Both the position numbers and the translations under genes were made by a program. Under the pieces are notes generated by a model. The model was not told the DNA's origin. It worked only from the letters and a program-made list of their open reading frames with translations, and searched no databases. From the NCBI GenBank assembly GCA_963978895.1, contig OZ022247.1, positions 10,155,456 to 10,219,455 on the forward strand: DNA of 64,000 nt, given 5' to 3'. Shown here in pieces: positions 1 to 12,085 of the stretch; the stretch's first letter is position 1; each line of letters starts with the position of its first letter. Source of the stretch: Erpobdella octoculata (lineage: Eukaryota; Annelida; Clitellata; Hirudinida; Erpobdellidae).

Positions 1-2600
1 TCATAGGCGAGTAATTCTACTGAATTACGAAAACTGAGCACAAAATCTTGATGCAAGATGGCTTTCCACAGATCTTCTATCCGATTTTTTATGGCAGATA
101 ATTTAGATGTTTTCAGGTTTTTATTTAAAATTCGAGATTTAATGTTGGTAATTTGTTCGACGTACCCACCAGCAACATAAGCCATAGATTTTGTGGTTTG
201 ACAAAGATATGGAACGTGAAAAATGTTTCTGTCATCCATTTCAACTATATCATCAAACCTATTTATATTAATTTCGTTGTCTTGACTGGCAAAAAATTGA
301 GTAATGGTGTCTAGGTTTTGCATCAAATTGTTTTGGTCAGTTGCAAAATCTAAACCTGTGACATTTTGATGGACTAAAAGACAAGCACGTTTGTAGTTAA
401 TAGAATTAGTTTTGTTTAATTTAATCAAGGCTTGAACGACAGTTTTCAAAGTATTTTGTAATTTATTGAAATTGTCGTTTTCAAAGTTTACAACTATCAC
501 ATCTGAAAGGCCAATTACAAAAGTAGCCAATTCATTGTAACGGTTTGTGTTGGACTCACCAAGTTCCACTGCTCCAAGCCCTTCACTTTCAATCAGCATA
601 ATATAATCGTAGTCGAACTGACACTCTTCTCTGTCAACATTAACCAAAGAACAAAACACTCCCTTTGTGCATCGTCCATTCCCGACAGCAAATTGCAATC
701 CAAACATGGTATTGAGCATTGTTGACTTACCTGAGCTTTGACTTCCAAGAACAGACACTACCATGACTTTTTTATTTTTTTCAAGTATCTCTTCTAATTC
801 TAAAAAAACGGCTCTGATCCAGTCCGTAGCAATAAACGCATTTTCTCCATCTACAAGTTCGATTGGAAAACCACTAACTAACATATGAGCGCCAACTTTT
901 GGTAATTTGACAATGTTTTCAAAGTATTGTAATTTAGCAAAAGAATGTGATTCATAAACTTGTGCAATCTCTCTCATTATATGTTCTAGACCAAATGATG
1001 CTTGTGACATTGTTGAGCTCAATTCAACATGCTTGACACCATCTTCCGTTTGTTTATTGATCTGATCAGAGAGACCGTTCTTGAAACCGTGCAAATTTGA
1101 TGCTTTGAAAAAGCTAAGTTTTTGCTTGATTAGATTGAAGACAAACAGAAAATTATCAATGCTGATTAGTTTAACAATTTTTTCAATAAAGCAGTCATCT
1201 GACTGATATAATTTAAACTGTTTGTCTCTCAACAGTCTACATTTACCGTTACAGTTGGCAACAAACATGTTGACATTTTTAGCATTTTTGTTAGTTTTTT
1301 CTTCTCTTTTAATTTCAACAATTTCAGACCAGCATTTTGTTTGCAGAGGAAATAACACTGACATGTCTGGTGAATTTATTTTCAAGCCTAATTTAGATAT
1401 TATTGTAAAAACTTCGCCGTCAAGTTTTTTTAGGGTGTCGTTCATAACGGAAAGCTGTGTGTTTCTAATTCTACTAACATTTGAGAGTTTTTTTTCTTCA
1501 AGTTGACTCATCATGTCACCAAGTTTCTTGAAAACAAGTTCACACCAGTCAATGTCGTTTAAAAACACATTTTCAGACCAGTCCTTTAAACTTGGAACCG
1601 TATTTTTTAATTTATCACTTAAAACATCTTTCTCTGGTATTTCATCAAACACAAATGCAATTAAAACTGTTACGTCCTGTTCGATCAAATTGTTTATAAA
1701 ATTTAAATGCTCCTCATTAAGCACATCATTCTCGTTCACGAATAAAACAATTAGAGATGAAATTTCAACTAAACATTTAACTTGATTTTCAAATTCTATT
1801 GCATTTCCTCTTAAATTTAAAACAGTAAAAAATTGCTGGAAATTGCAGTTTTTGGTTTTTGAAGGAATATTGCAAGATAGTTCCACAAAGCCGTTGTTCA
1901 AGTTTCTTTTCAAATTTCCAAGTTCGCAATTTCTGTAGTAGAAGGTGTTTGGTTGATGTTCATTAAGCAGCTGGTTCATTAATTTAGATTTTGATCTTTT
2001 TAATTTTGAAATTCTTAAAAACAAAATTATTGGCTGATTGATGTCTGCAAGATTTTCAAAGTTAGAGTTTGATTCTGTTTTCAACTCAAAAATAACAGAT
2101 TGCAAACTCCAAAGTAATGCCGTAGAATCAGTTGTTCTTGGATCGGGAATAATAAATGGCAGAGCTAATCTGGACAAGAACAATTTGCTTTGAAGAATAG
2201 AAAGTAGATCTTGATTGCAACATCTATAAACTGCATTCATGATGTCCATAGGATGATAATATCCAGATTCATCTTTGATTTTAATTTTATTCAGACAAGA
2301 TTCAGGGTTATTTGCAAGAATATTTTGAATAATTTTAAAGCCTGTGTTGTTATCTAAATTTTTTTGACTTCTTATGGTTATAGTTTCAGCAAGAGTGAGT
2401 TTATTGGGATGAAAATTTTCTAGATCTAATTTAATAAGCAGTTTTAGAAAGAAATCATTTTCTGTTTCTGAATGATAACAAATACTTAATTGTCGTTTGA
2501 TAAAAAAAAACTTTATATCAAACAATATTTGTTTACCCTTTGTTTTGTTTAGCTGATTTTCAGTTTCACGACTATAATCAATTGGTGGTGGAGATGAAAC
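1..2600 (-). CDS. Very large inducible GTPase (VLIG/GVIN-like), partial single exon
   Basis: One uninterrupted minus-strand frame of about 866 codons runs from a splice acceptor (AG at 2602-2601, exon starting at 2600) off the window's left edge. The start codon is in an upstream exon not identified here. About 617 residues in is a P-loop, LGSQSSGKST (720-752), followed by a TRG-like segment (GRCTKGVF) and an ESEGL motif near 580. Before the P-loop are family hallmarks: FHPNKLTL (about residue 75), a segment of the form QPIILFLRISKLKRSKSK, and KLPKVGAHMLVSGFPIELVDG just upstream of the GTPase core (second half only loosely conserved). Known family: very large cytosolic and nuclear GTPases, interferon-inducible in vertebrates and expanded in many aquatic invertebrates; function in invertebrates is mostly unproven. 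No stop or frameshift was seen over 2.6 kb, so I think it is a live gene. Single large exons are usual in this family. Confidence 0.9.
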
Positions 2601-3356
2601 CTGTAATCACACGCGACAAATTGTAAAACAAATACAAAAATTTTCAAAATTCCTCAACTTGGAAATTTTAACGTTAAGAAATTTGCAATAACGCAGTTAA
2701 GTTGACGGGGTTGAAAATAACCGATGTTATACAACCGTTATTTATTTTAAATATTTATTTTTGTAAAATAAAAATTTTTATGTCATGTCTCAATTTAAGC
2801 AGTTCAAAAAGTGCCAGATCATTTTCATAAAATTAAAACAACTGAAGCAATAAATAAAAGAAGGAGGATGGTTTTGGTGTGGTTTTAACCCAGAAACCTC
2901 TTGCTTTACAATTACCGCACCGCGATCAGTAGACGAATGAAGAATATAGAAATACATAAATATATAAACCTAATAAATAAGAGCGGCAGTCTCATAATCC
3001 TGATTTTGTTCCATTTTTATCAAAAACTCTCCAATATTTCGAATTTCTATAAATGTTTGACTTATTTATTTGTAAGCTAGGTTGTCAAAAAACAAATAAT
3101 ATTTTCAAGACACTTTTCTATGACCCAAGGGATGGAGTTGATCATAGAAACCACTCTCTATACACATTTGAAACAAATTTATTTAAATTTAAAATTGACT
3201 AAACAAATTAATTTATTTATTTACACCAACTTCTTTCGGTGGTAACATTTTGTGCATGCGTGGGTGCAGGTTTGAAGTTATATTCTCGAGATGTCACAGA
3301 ACCTTAAAATTTATCGAAAATTTTTATTATTTTGCTGTTTATTAACTTATTTAATA
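2601..3356. other. Intron or upstream region of the GTPase gene
   Basis: AT-rich sequence with no convincing exon on either strand. A stretch at about 2850-2945, read on the minus strand, has a GGTTNNANNCC-like box (GGGTTAAAACC) and may be a decayed tRNA-derived SINE; this is weak. Confidence 0.35.
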
Positions 3357-3601
<245 letters not shown>

Positions 3602-3608
3602 ATAACAA

Positions 3609-5049
3609 CTTGGTTTTTGACAATCTCCACGTGCCCAGTACCTGGACGTCCAATATCATCGTCACCGTGCCAAAGAAAGGAAATCTCCAACTGATGACTT
3701 ACTACAGAGGTATCTCTCTCATGTCCATAGCAGCAAAGGTTTACAATCTAATGCTTCTCAACCGCATTAGAACTCCAATTGACAAGCTGTTAAGGAAAAA
3801 CCAAGCTGGGTTCAGGATTGGACGTAGTTGTGTTCAACAGATTAACATTTTGAGACGCATCATGGACGGAGCATATAGTCAGAATATCCCGTTGTTCGTC
3901 ACATTCATCGACTTCAAAAAAGCATTTGATTCGATTGATCGGGATATGATGTTTGCAATATTAAGACACTATGGCATTCCCAATAGGATAGTCTCAGCCA
4001 TAAAAGTGCTATATGAAAATTCATCTAGCCAGGTCCTTGTTGAAGGGGAACTATCTGAACCATTAAGTATCACCACAGGAGTCCTACAGGGAGATGTCTT
4101 AGCCCCTTTCTTGTTTGTCATTGCAATCGATTATGTCATGAGACGAGCGGAACATGGTTTCGGCTATCTGACACACCGTCGCAATGGATCAAGACAGGCG
4201 GAGAGGAGGATTAATGACCTCGACTTTGCGGATGACATAGCCCTGTTGGAGAACACAATAGAAGATGCTCAGCGACAACTGAATGCTCTCAACGAAGAAT
4301 CAAAAAAGGTTGGGCTGGAAGTAAACACCATGAAGACCGTACAGATGCGTCTCAACATCCCTGAAGATTTTAATGCACCGCACCTCACAATCGACGGCGA
4401 AGAAGTAGAAGTGGTCCAGGACTTCAAATATCTTGGTTCTCACATGAACTCAGATGTTAAAGATATTGAGGCCAGAATCGCACTTGCATGGGGGGCCTTC
4501 CACAAACTGGAGAAGATCCTCACCTCCAGACACGTTGGTGTGATGCTGAGAGTGCGCTTCTTCAACGCTGCATGTGTATCGATTTTGTTGTATGGATGTG
4601 AATCCTGGCTTGTAACAAAAAGTTTGTCGATTAAATTGGACGTGTTTGCCAGAAAGTGTTATCGCAGGATGCTCGGTGTGGTTCAGTCAGAGGATCGTAT
4701 GACAAATGAGGACCTGTACGACAGGGTACAGTCAGCTCCTATCAGCACATTGATCCGTCATCGTCAGATGTCTTTCACTGGTCATTGCCTACGTATGAAC
4801 CAAGATGAACCGGCAAATATATAAATGCTGTATACATCGAACGTAAGAGCTAGCAACAGACGCGGCCATCCAAGAATGTCATACCTCGACCAGATGTCAA
4901 CATACATGGGTTATGACAGAAAGAGTATCACCGCTGAGGATGTTAGAAGGGAAGCCACGGAGGCCAAGAGAGAGAAATGGAAGCTCAGATATTGTCGTCT
5001 GCGGAGTGGAGGGACCAACAAGTCCGGACGAAACGTAGTCGGTCGATGA
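3609..5049 (+). pseudogene. RTE-like reverse transcriptase, one nonsense mutation
   Basis: The frame is open from the truncation point to 4824 and shows RT motifs AFDSIDRD (about 3924), LQGDVLAPF (about 4087) and FADDIAL (about 4224), then the C-terminal YGCESWLV and FTGHCLRM segments. A TAA stop at 4822-4824 interrupts it; the sister copy has a TAC tyrosine codon there, so a single C-to-A change explains it. The same frame then continues to the natural end at 5049. It is non-functional because the endonuclease is missing and the frame is broken. Confidence 0.9.
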
Positions 5050-5054
5050 TGATG
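3609..5054 (+). mobile_element. 5'-truncated RTE-like non-LTR retrotransposon with 13-bp TSD
   Basis: A 1.45-kb copy holding the reverse transcriptase and C-terminal region but no endonuclease. It is bounded by exact 13-bp direct repeats ATTGTTATAACAA at 3596-3608 and 5055-5067. The 3' end is a short GAT repeat directly after the stop codon, as in RTE elements. The protein is nearly identical to the longer copy at 40571-43795 on the other strand, with only a handful of substitutions, so the copy is young. It starts in the linker before RT, as expected for incomplete reverse transcription. Confidence 0.93.
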
Positions 5055-5067
5055 ATTGTTATAACAA

Positions 5068-6060
5068 TAACATTAACCTTTTTTATGCAACTATCCAAAA
5101 CGTTTTACTGTTTAACTGAAAAGTTATATCAGAACTTCTTAAATCGGAAAGGTTTATTCTAAACTAAGTATGATGCGTTTGAATCCTTTTAAAAATTGCA
5201 TAATAATAATAATAATAATCACAAATAAGTAAGAATATTTTTAACGTAAAAAATGATGTCCGACTACTTGATTGATTAAAATTGTATGAGGTGTGCCAAA
5301 TCCATTGCCGTTTCATGATTGGAATTTCCAAGCGTTTCGTTTTGCCGCTTTAAACATTATCATTGCATCGAGAAATGCTGCGGTGAAATTAAAAACTAAA
5401 CATGTTTTAATCGTTTTTTAAATATTATTTGAAAACAATTGTTTTTAAAAACCACAATAATTCAAAATATCTTGTTTTTTTTCGTTGGCCGAAGCAAAAA
5501 ACCAGAACGTGTCCATAACTACAACATCAACATCTTACCTGTATTTTGCTGCTAACCTCTCAATTGTTAATGTACGTTTGTTTAGTGTTTATTCTTTTAA
5601 TTGGGTCATCCGCTGAATTTGTTTTTTTATGTCTAAATAAAATCTTAACATAAAGACGAATTATTTTTCAGATTTTCAAATGACAAATTATCATATTTTT
5701 CAACCTAAGTTTTTAAAGTTTTTTGTTGTTTAGTCACCCATAAAAGTTTGCCGACTCGTTAAAGAATGTCAAAATAACAAAATTAAAATAATATAAACTT
5801 ATATGAAACTAAAATGTAATAAGTTGTTGAGAAAAATTAAATTCATTTGACTATTTTTTTAAATTATAAAAAATCGGGTTAAAGTAAAAAGTATTGTAAA
5901 ATGACACACCGATTGAGATGGCGACGGAAATAACTCATGTTCTATCATTTAGCTGTGTTTTTATTGGAACAAAGAACTACAGAAAGTATTGAATAACAAA
6001 TAATAAATATTAATGGAATTTATCATCTAATCTCATCCCAGTCTGTTCTTAAACGGACCA
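5068..6060. other. AT-rich intergenic sequence
   Basis: About 1 kb without a supportable coding region or RNA gene; a short (AAT)n run lies at about 5200-5220. Confidence 0.5.
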
Positions 6061-6099
6061 GTGGTAGTTGATAAACGGCCGTTTCCGGTCATATATGTC

Positions 6100-6366
6100 A
6101 TATTAGCGAGGTACCCGGCGTTGTCCGGGGTTTTTAGAGGTTTTTCTATCGTTTTTCTTTCTCGCTCCCGTTTCCTTCCTCGCTTGCTCCCCTGCTCCCG
6201 GTCGTTTTCTCGTTCCCGCTTACTCCCCCGTTCCCGGTTGCTTTCTCGCTACCGGTCGCTTTCCCGCTCCCGGTCTCTTTCGGGTTCCCGGTCGCTTTCC
6301 CGCTCCCGCTTGCTCTCCCGTTCCAGATCGCTTTCCTTTTCTTCCTTGTTTTCATTTTTGAATTGA
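6100..6366 (+). repeat. GC-rich dispersed repeat with CTCCCGGT-type minisatellite arm
   Basis: Begins with a TAGCG...ACCCGGCGTTG...CCGGGG head and GTTTTTAGAGGTTTTTCTATCG, then runs into degenerate repeats of a CTTTCCCGCTCCCGGTCG-like 18-bp unit. The same head and arm recur at 22116, 47098, 51780 and 60122, and in reverse at 21933 and 61057. Ser/Arg-rich translations of the arm are spurious. Confidence 0.85.
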
Positions 6367-6934
6367 ATGCTTCTTCTTTCCCGTTGATATTTAATGTTCT
6401 TTCTTCATGGGCACGACGATCTTGTAAGAGACGTGATGCACGAGTCGTTGGTGATTCTCTGAATATTTTTTTTCATTCAACCGGCATTGTTTAGAGAGTC
6501 GTGATTCCCTGGCAGAAAGTAATTAATTTTAAATCTTCAATTGGCGTTTTCCTTTCTTTTGCGCTAGTTGGCGCTTTCGTTGAAACTTTGACTCGTTTTT
6601 TCTCTTAGTGATATCTAAGCTTTTTAATATAACATATAATCTATACCAACGTATGTTGATATAGCTTATATACGTCACCGACCGACCGACCAACGCATAG
6701 ATTTTTTTGCATAGTGTTCAAAATATTTGTTTTTATTTTTTCTTTGAGCGTGAATATCTCAAAATTATTTTTGGTCCGAACAAGTTTATGGACAAAGTTT
6801 CAGATTGATTGGATGACGGGAAATAAGTTTGTGTTCAATCAGACAGACAGAAAGGTAAAGTTAATATAAAGGTTTTAAAATGTCATTTGACAGGACATTG
6901 TCACATTAAAAACCATTCGATCGTTTGTTGTGTG

Positions 6935-8377
6935 TAGGGTTGTTACAGTTTTGAAAAAAGATTCAGTTTCAGTTTCAGTTGAAGTAACTGAAACTTTAAA
7001 AAGATTCAGTTTCAGTTTCAGTAAACTGAATCTTTAAAGATTCAGTTTCAGTTTCAGTTACAGTTAGATTCAGTTTTTTTTTTTCAATTTTTTTAGGTAA
7101 ACTACCAAGAAGAAATTTACTATAAAAAACACTTTGCAACACAGGCATGTTTAAAAAATGTATTTAGCTTAAAAATTCTTTCTTGAATTTATAAAAGACT
7201 TCAGCTTCCAGCTTGTCGTCACCCAAATTATGCTGACATCTGCTAAGAGCAAAGCCTGTAATGGGTTGCGTAATTGTTCTACAAGTCAGAAGAGCTCTTC
7301 TTATTTTATTGATGTTTCGATCAAAATAATAGCAAGTTATTCCCATCCTTACCGATGAATAACATGGCCGAGACCATCTGTTGTGATTGACACATTCTTA
7401 GCTGAATTCAATGATAAATCTCAATTCAACAGATCGTTTTAATTCTTTTACTAATTCGGACACTTTTGTGGATATATCGTGTCGGTTCGGCAAGGTTAGT
7501 AAACGACCTTCCGACACAACTGCAAACATATTTTTAATAGAAGGTTCTTCGATCAAAAGAAATGGCAAACTGTTTGCAGCAAATGCTGAGGCGATAGCAT
7601 GGGCAGCCTTATTATAGGCATTGGAGCCTTTTTTAATGTCATTTTTGAGTTCTTTAACAACAGAACAGTTTTCAATTGTTGCCTGGTTTTTCAAATGTGA
7701 AAAGGGTCGTTTAAGAGACTTACTTTGTGTTTTTGATATCATAGCTATTTTTTTCCTCTAAATACTCTGCGTATTCTATTTCATGCTTCCTCAAGTGAGA
7801 CTCTAAATTTTTGACATTTTTACCCTTCAAAATTACAGAACAAATATTGCACTTAATATCGGCTCCAACTCCTGTAAACCTTTTATGTACCGGGTTAGTA
7901 TAGGTCTTGTTTTGTTGAATCTAGCTTTTTTCGTTGGAGGTCCTAAAGCAGATTCCGACTGATTTTGTTGAATAAACGATACTTCTTCCTCGGTAGATTC
8001 GTCCATCACAATGTTATTACTAACACAAGTATCTTCCATTCTGGTAATTCTAAAAACTTGAAAATATTCGAAAAACAACGCAAGCAACAGAACACTAACA
8101 CGAAACAAAAAGAAAGAACTATTCCTAACTTCGACCGAAGTTATCGTCCGTGCCATAGAATCAAAACATTTAACCGCAAACATAAAAATAATATAATAAA
8201 ATGATAAAAAATATTCATTCTAAAAGATTCAGTTATATTCAGTTTTCTCAATAGATTCAGTTTCAGTTACAGTTTTTAAAAAAGATTCAGTTTCAGTTTC
8301 AGTTGAAGTTACTGAATCTAAAAAGATTCAGTTAACTGAATGTTTCAGTTTTAGATTCAGTAACTGTAACAACCCTA
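6935..8377 (-). mobile_element. Decayed hAT transposon with 8-bp TSD
   Basis: The 1443-bp element has 14-bp terminal inverted repeats TAGGGTTGTTACAG (6935-6948 and 8364-8377). It is flanked by the exact 8-bp duplication GTTGTGTG at 6927-6934 and 8378-8385, the diagnostic length for hAT. Both subterminal regions (about 6960-7075 and 8220-8360) carry many short TTCAGT/ACTGAA motifs in both orientations, likely transposase binding sites. The interior carries the broken minus-strand transposase below. Confidence 0.93.
7164..8040 (-). pseudogene. hAT transposase remnant with BED zinc finger
   Basis: Minus-strand frames can be linked from a Met at about 8039 (MEDTCVSNN). They lead to a BED-type zinc finger at about 7880-7770 (CNIC...SHLRKH, two Cys and two His in the right spacing), then a helical region ending near PNRHDIS, then the start of the RNase H-like catalytic domain (KNVSITTDG, about 7395-7360). 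Frames shift at about 7895 and about 7745, and the core after 7350 is missing, so the protein is dead. The C-terminal dimerisation domain is not seen. Confidence 0.8.
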
Positions 8378-8385
8378 GTTGTGTG

Positions 8386-9110
8386 TCGTTTTTGTCAGTT
8401 ATAAAAGTAAAACCATACCGAACACAGTCTTCTGAATATTTCCGTTTTTTACACCTTCCAGTTTTGAAATGCCAGTTGGTGATAACCAAGGACGGATCCT
8501 GGGGGTGGGGGAATGCATCACCCCAGAATATCAATTAAACTTTTTTTGGGTAAAATATCTGGTTTTTGGAAAATGACTGTTGTTGAAAGTAAAATTACTA
8601 AAAATACCTGCGACTACTCCCGGTTATTAGCTTTTTTTGGAAAGAAGTGGAAGTCTTTCAACATTTTTTTAAAAATATCCCCTCTTAATTTTGGAATTGC
8701 ATCTCACACCAGAGATTCAATATAATAGAATGTAAAATCCACAGCAACGAATAAGCCCACAAAATTTCAACTCGATTGGATAACGGGAAGTTGGTTTTTT
8801 AGTGGTAAAGGGTTCCAGCTTATGGTTCAAGCAAGCAAACACGGTGAAGTTAAAATAAAAAAAATAAAAATAGATTTTTAAAATTTTCTAATTCTTCACA
8901 AAAATTAAAACTTTATAGAATATTTGTTTCGAATTTAAAAATTTAATTTTTTAAACTTTTGTTTTTGCACCCCCCCCCCAAACTCCCCTTTGCGGTTAAG
9001 ACTTAGGTGCTTTTTACATACATATTGTTTTAGTGGATAAAGTCTATGCTGAAAATTTCAAAGTTCTAAGTAATCTAAAAGTTGGTAAAAAATCAATTCA
9101 AAAATTTGAC
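8386..9110. other. AT-rich intergenic sequence with hAT-end-like remnant
   Basis: No gene supported. At about 8487-8520 a GGACGGATCCTGGGGG motif resembles the subterminal end of other hAT derivatives in this window (12961, 12014). Confidence 0.35.
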
Positions 9111-9120
9111 CACAGAGAAG

Positions 9121-9214
9121 CAGAGAAGTCAAATTGAATATAAGTGTGTAATAAGAGTCAAATTGAATATAAGTGTGTAATAAGAGTCAAATTGAATATA
9201 AGTGTGTAATAACT
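9121..9214. repeat. 29-bp tandem repeat, about 3 copies
   Basis: Three near-identical units containing GTCAAATTGAATATAAGTG and ending in TGTAATAA. A similar motif (GTCAAG...AAGTGTGTAA) terminates other copies of a dispersed repeat at about 29680. Confidence 0.85.
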
Positions 9215-9699
9215 ACAACAAAATTTTATATAATTACAATTTACACCAAGTTATCTGCATTTAGTAAATCTAATGCTGACTTTCAGAAACGTTTTTTTTA
9301 TATTAGATTACATCCACTACTACATAGAGCTTTTTTCCAGAACCTGTGACCTAGTTGAAGGCCTGCTTTCATACGCTTCCTGTGTAGAACAATCTAACAT
9401 TTCAATACCCAATCGTTCCATGCTTCACTGGCTTAGTTTCCAAACTGAAATTATAATTTGTAACCTACCATATTTATATAAATTTTAATGTTGAAATATA
9501 AATAATTTATTAATAAAATTTTTAAACTTTTCTATTTTACAGATTTTAGACAAGACGAAAAGTTAAACATTATTTATTAAGTCACTTATTATAGCTTCAC
9601 CGCCGGTCTTGCTTGCTTACTTGCTTGTGGACAAATCCTAAAAATGGAAATTAACAAATTTCCTGTCATCCTATCAAGTTGAACTTTAAAATGTATACT

Positions 9700-9793
9700 C
9701 GTACCTCATGACAATGCTGTCTAATAATTTTTAAAATTTTCTCAACAAACTAATTTTACAACGTTTTTACACACTTTTACTTAACTTGACTTT

Positions 9794-9828
<35 letters not shown>

Positions 9829-10045
9829 GTCTATCTGTATATCTGTCTGTCGTCAAATTTTGCAATCGATTTTAAACTAACTTCCCGATGATTTTATGTT
9901 TAAAATTTAAACATACCTCCGAACTAATTAACAATGCATTCCATCAAATTTTCGGATCGATTGGACAAAATTTAATTAAATAATTATTTGTGATATTTTC
10001 GTAAAACTATTTATTGTCTATGCTAATATGTTTGTTGTTTATGTA
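9700..10045 (-). repeat. Dispersed repeat copy with (TCTG)n tract
   Basis: About 300 bp that matches, on the opposite strand, the segment at 29470-29710. Shared blocks include GACAATAAATAGTT, AATAATTATTTGATTAAATT and the phrase ending in (GACA)n. The (GTCT)n run is at 9796-9848. No coding capacity; class not assigned. Confidence 0.75.
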
Positions 10046-10569
10046 GTAAAAAAAATTATAAAAGTGTGTTTTTTAAAAACTTTGTTTTTGCTTCACTTGT
10101 TATTAAATCACTTTTTGTATGTTCATTTGTTTATCCGCAAAAATGTCTTTAACTCCTCAAATACTGTGTTAATAAATCTTGCTATTTATATATTCGACGC
10201 ATTAACCTTTTCTGGTTAATCCTTCTCTACAACTTCTGGTTTCTTCTCTCATTCAGTCTTGAATTTACTATTGCAATTTTCTCTATTTTGATATCCCTGA
10301 CACTACCCACCCACATCCTCTTTCTAAAGCTAAAAAGAAACTACTATGTACAGCAGCAGCTGGCGCGCGATCGAATCCGGGTTCTACTTTTTGGCTGATA
10401 CACGATCCTAGTATTTAATACTGTAGTCAAAATATCTTTCTCATCTTTGAAGTGTCTGATGACCTAACTTATAATTTTTTGATTGGTTTAACTAATTTCA
10501 AAGATACAAAATATCCTACAAGGGGCTGCACAACGAGAGTAATCAAATATTTAAAAAGCAAAAACATTT

Positions 10570-10612
10570 TTTGGGCCCCTTTCACAAAATTCCTAGATCC
10601 GGCGCTGATCTC
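10570..10612 (-). repeat. hAT-like terminal fragment
   Basis: The minus strand reads CAGCGCCGGATCTAGG followed by a GGGGCCC run. This is the same terminal style as the ends at 12014 and 12961. No partner end or duplication was located. Confidence 0.45.
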
Positions 10613-10849
10613 AGTCCTGTTAAATATTCTTTGTCAAAGTTTTTTTTCTGTGGTCCATATTTATAGAATTGTTTGGTCTTTTCTTAATACTTTGGTGTTG
10701 CTAACTTCTTTCCAGCGAGACCTAATGATGTATTATATCGTTACTTTGTGGCAGAATGTGTTTGAGCTTAAGTAAAAGGCGCCAATCTGTCTTTGTTACC
10801 GAATCAGATAACCAACTGCTTTTTTTGAACAAAAAAAAACAGATTTTGA

Positions 10850-11700
10850 ATGCCGTATTGACGAGAGCGTTTTCACATTTGAAAAGGTTGAAAAAAGACA
10901 ATCTGAGCTCATGGCGAGCAAAACTATGGGAGTCGATGGATTTCATCCTCGTGTATTAAAAAACAGTGCGGCTGCTTTTGCAATACTTATCTTTAGAATG
11001 TCGATCACTACAGGCAGGGAAACTATGAAAACGAGCTAATGTTACGCCCATTTTTAAAAAAGGTTGTAAAATAAAAGCAGGAAACTATACGCCAGTATCA
11101 TTAACTTCCGTACTTTGCAAAGTATGCAAACAATTTAATCACGAACAAATCATGTCCTTCTGCATTATAAACAACCTAAAAATTAAAGGTCAACACGGAT
11201 TTATAAGAAAAAAGGATGTGTAAGCAATATACTAGAAGCCCACGACATTCTGACAGAAAGTGTTCGTCTTGGCTTTTTTGTGGATGTAGTCTATACAGAT
11301 TTTGCAAAAGCTTTTAACAAAGTCCCACATCAGTGTTTATTGCACAAACTGAGAGCGTACGGTATGCAGCCGAGAATTCAGATCGACAGTTGTACTTCAG
11401 GATGGAAAAAGGTTACGAGTGGGGTACCGCAAGGCTCAGTACCTGGGCCTCTATTGTTTTTGCTCTATCTAAATGACTTTCCTGACAAATTAGCTCAACA
11501 CATCAAGCTTTTTGAAGATGATAGTAAAATCATTGGAAGACTGTACGAGACTCCAAAATGACATAGATGAGGCAGTCCAGTAGTCACACATATGGTTGAT
11601 GCCATTTAACATTGACAAATGCAAAATTATGCTTTTTGGACAAACTAATCATGAAACAAAATTTATTCACTCTATGTTAAACCCAGATGGCAATAGGAAA
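10850..11700 (+). pseudogene. CR1/jockey-like reverse transcriptase fragment
   Basis: Degraded plus-strand RT readable across several frames: VTPIFKKG (about 11040), an ISLLSV-like motif replaced by VSLTSV, DFAKAFNKVPH (about 11300), SGVPQGSVPGPLLF (about 11420), and the catalytic block, which reads LFEDDSK instead of the usual FADD (about 11510). It continues past a TGA at 11559 into NDIDEAV and FNIDKCKIM (about 11610). Frameshifts and stops are frequent, so this is an old copy. No ends or duplication were found. Confidence 0.8.
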
Positions 11701-11710
11701 AAATTCCTGA

Positions 11711-12014
11711 TTGTCGGATCATCATGTTCATGGCTTTTGAAGCCAGCCAAGTTTAGTAGTTTAGGAGGTAGTTGAAGCAGTATATTGAATAAAACAATTA
11801 GTACCTCATAATTGCTTTACACTCATTGAACCTGTCCGAAGTTTTTAGATATCTCTCAAATATTAAAACTATTGATGGTGGAGAAGTTAGTTTAGTAAAG
11901 ATAAAGTCCTAAAAACTACAAACAAATAGAATGAAATTGCAAGCTAAGAGAAAGAGTAAACTTTATTTATTTTTTGCTAAAACTTTTATGAGGACTCTCA
12001 TGGATCCGCCACTG
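11711..12014 (+). repeat. Inverted partner of 12961-13520 (hAT-like end)
   Basis: This segment matches the reverse complement of 12961-13520. Shared blocks include GGTAGTTGAAGCAG, CATTGAACCTGTCC and TTTAGTAAAGATAAA. It ends GGATCCGCCACTG, the mirror of CAGCGGCGGATTC at 12961. These are hAT-style ends of two related non-autonomous copies lying head to head; no transposase is present. Confidence 0.65.
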
Positions 12015-12040
12015 ATGCTGTGAAATTATTTAGCTCAAAC

Positions 12041-12085
12041 TCAGTCTTAAAACACCTGGTGTAAAGGACTATTAACTATTATAAA
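12041..12085 (-). repeat. Fragment of the 35423-type LTR
   Basis: About 45 bp on the minus strand match the LTR at 35480-35520, including TCCTTTACACCAGGTGTTTT, with one or two differences in the core. It is probably an old relic of that LTR family. Confidence 0.55.

Noticed and set aside
10320..10400. tRNA gene suggested by GATCGAATCCGGGTTC
   Set aside because: Only a B-box-like stretch; no cloverleaf or A box could be drawn.
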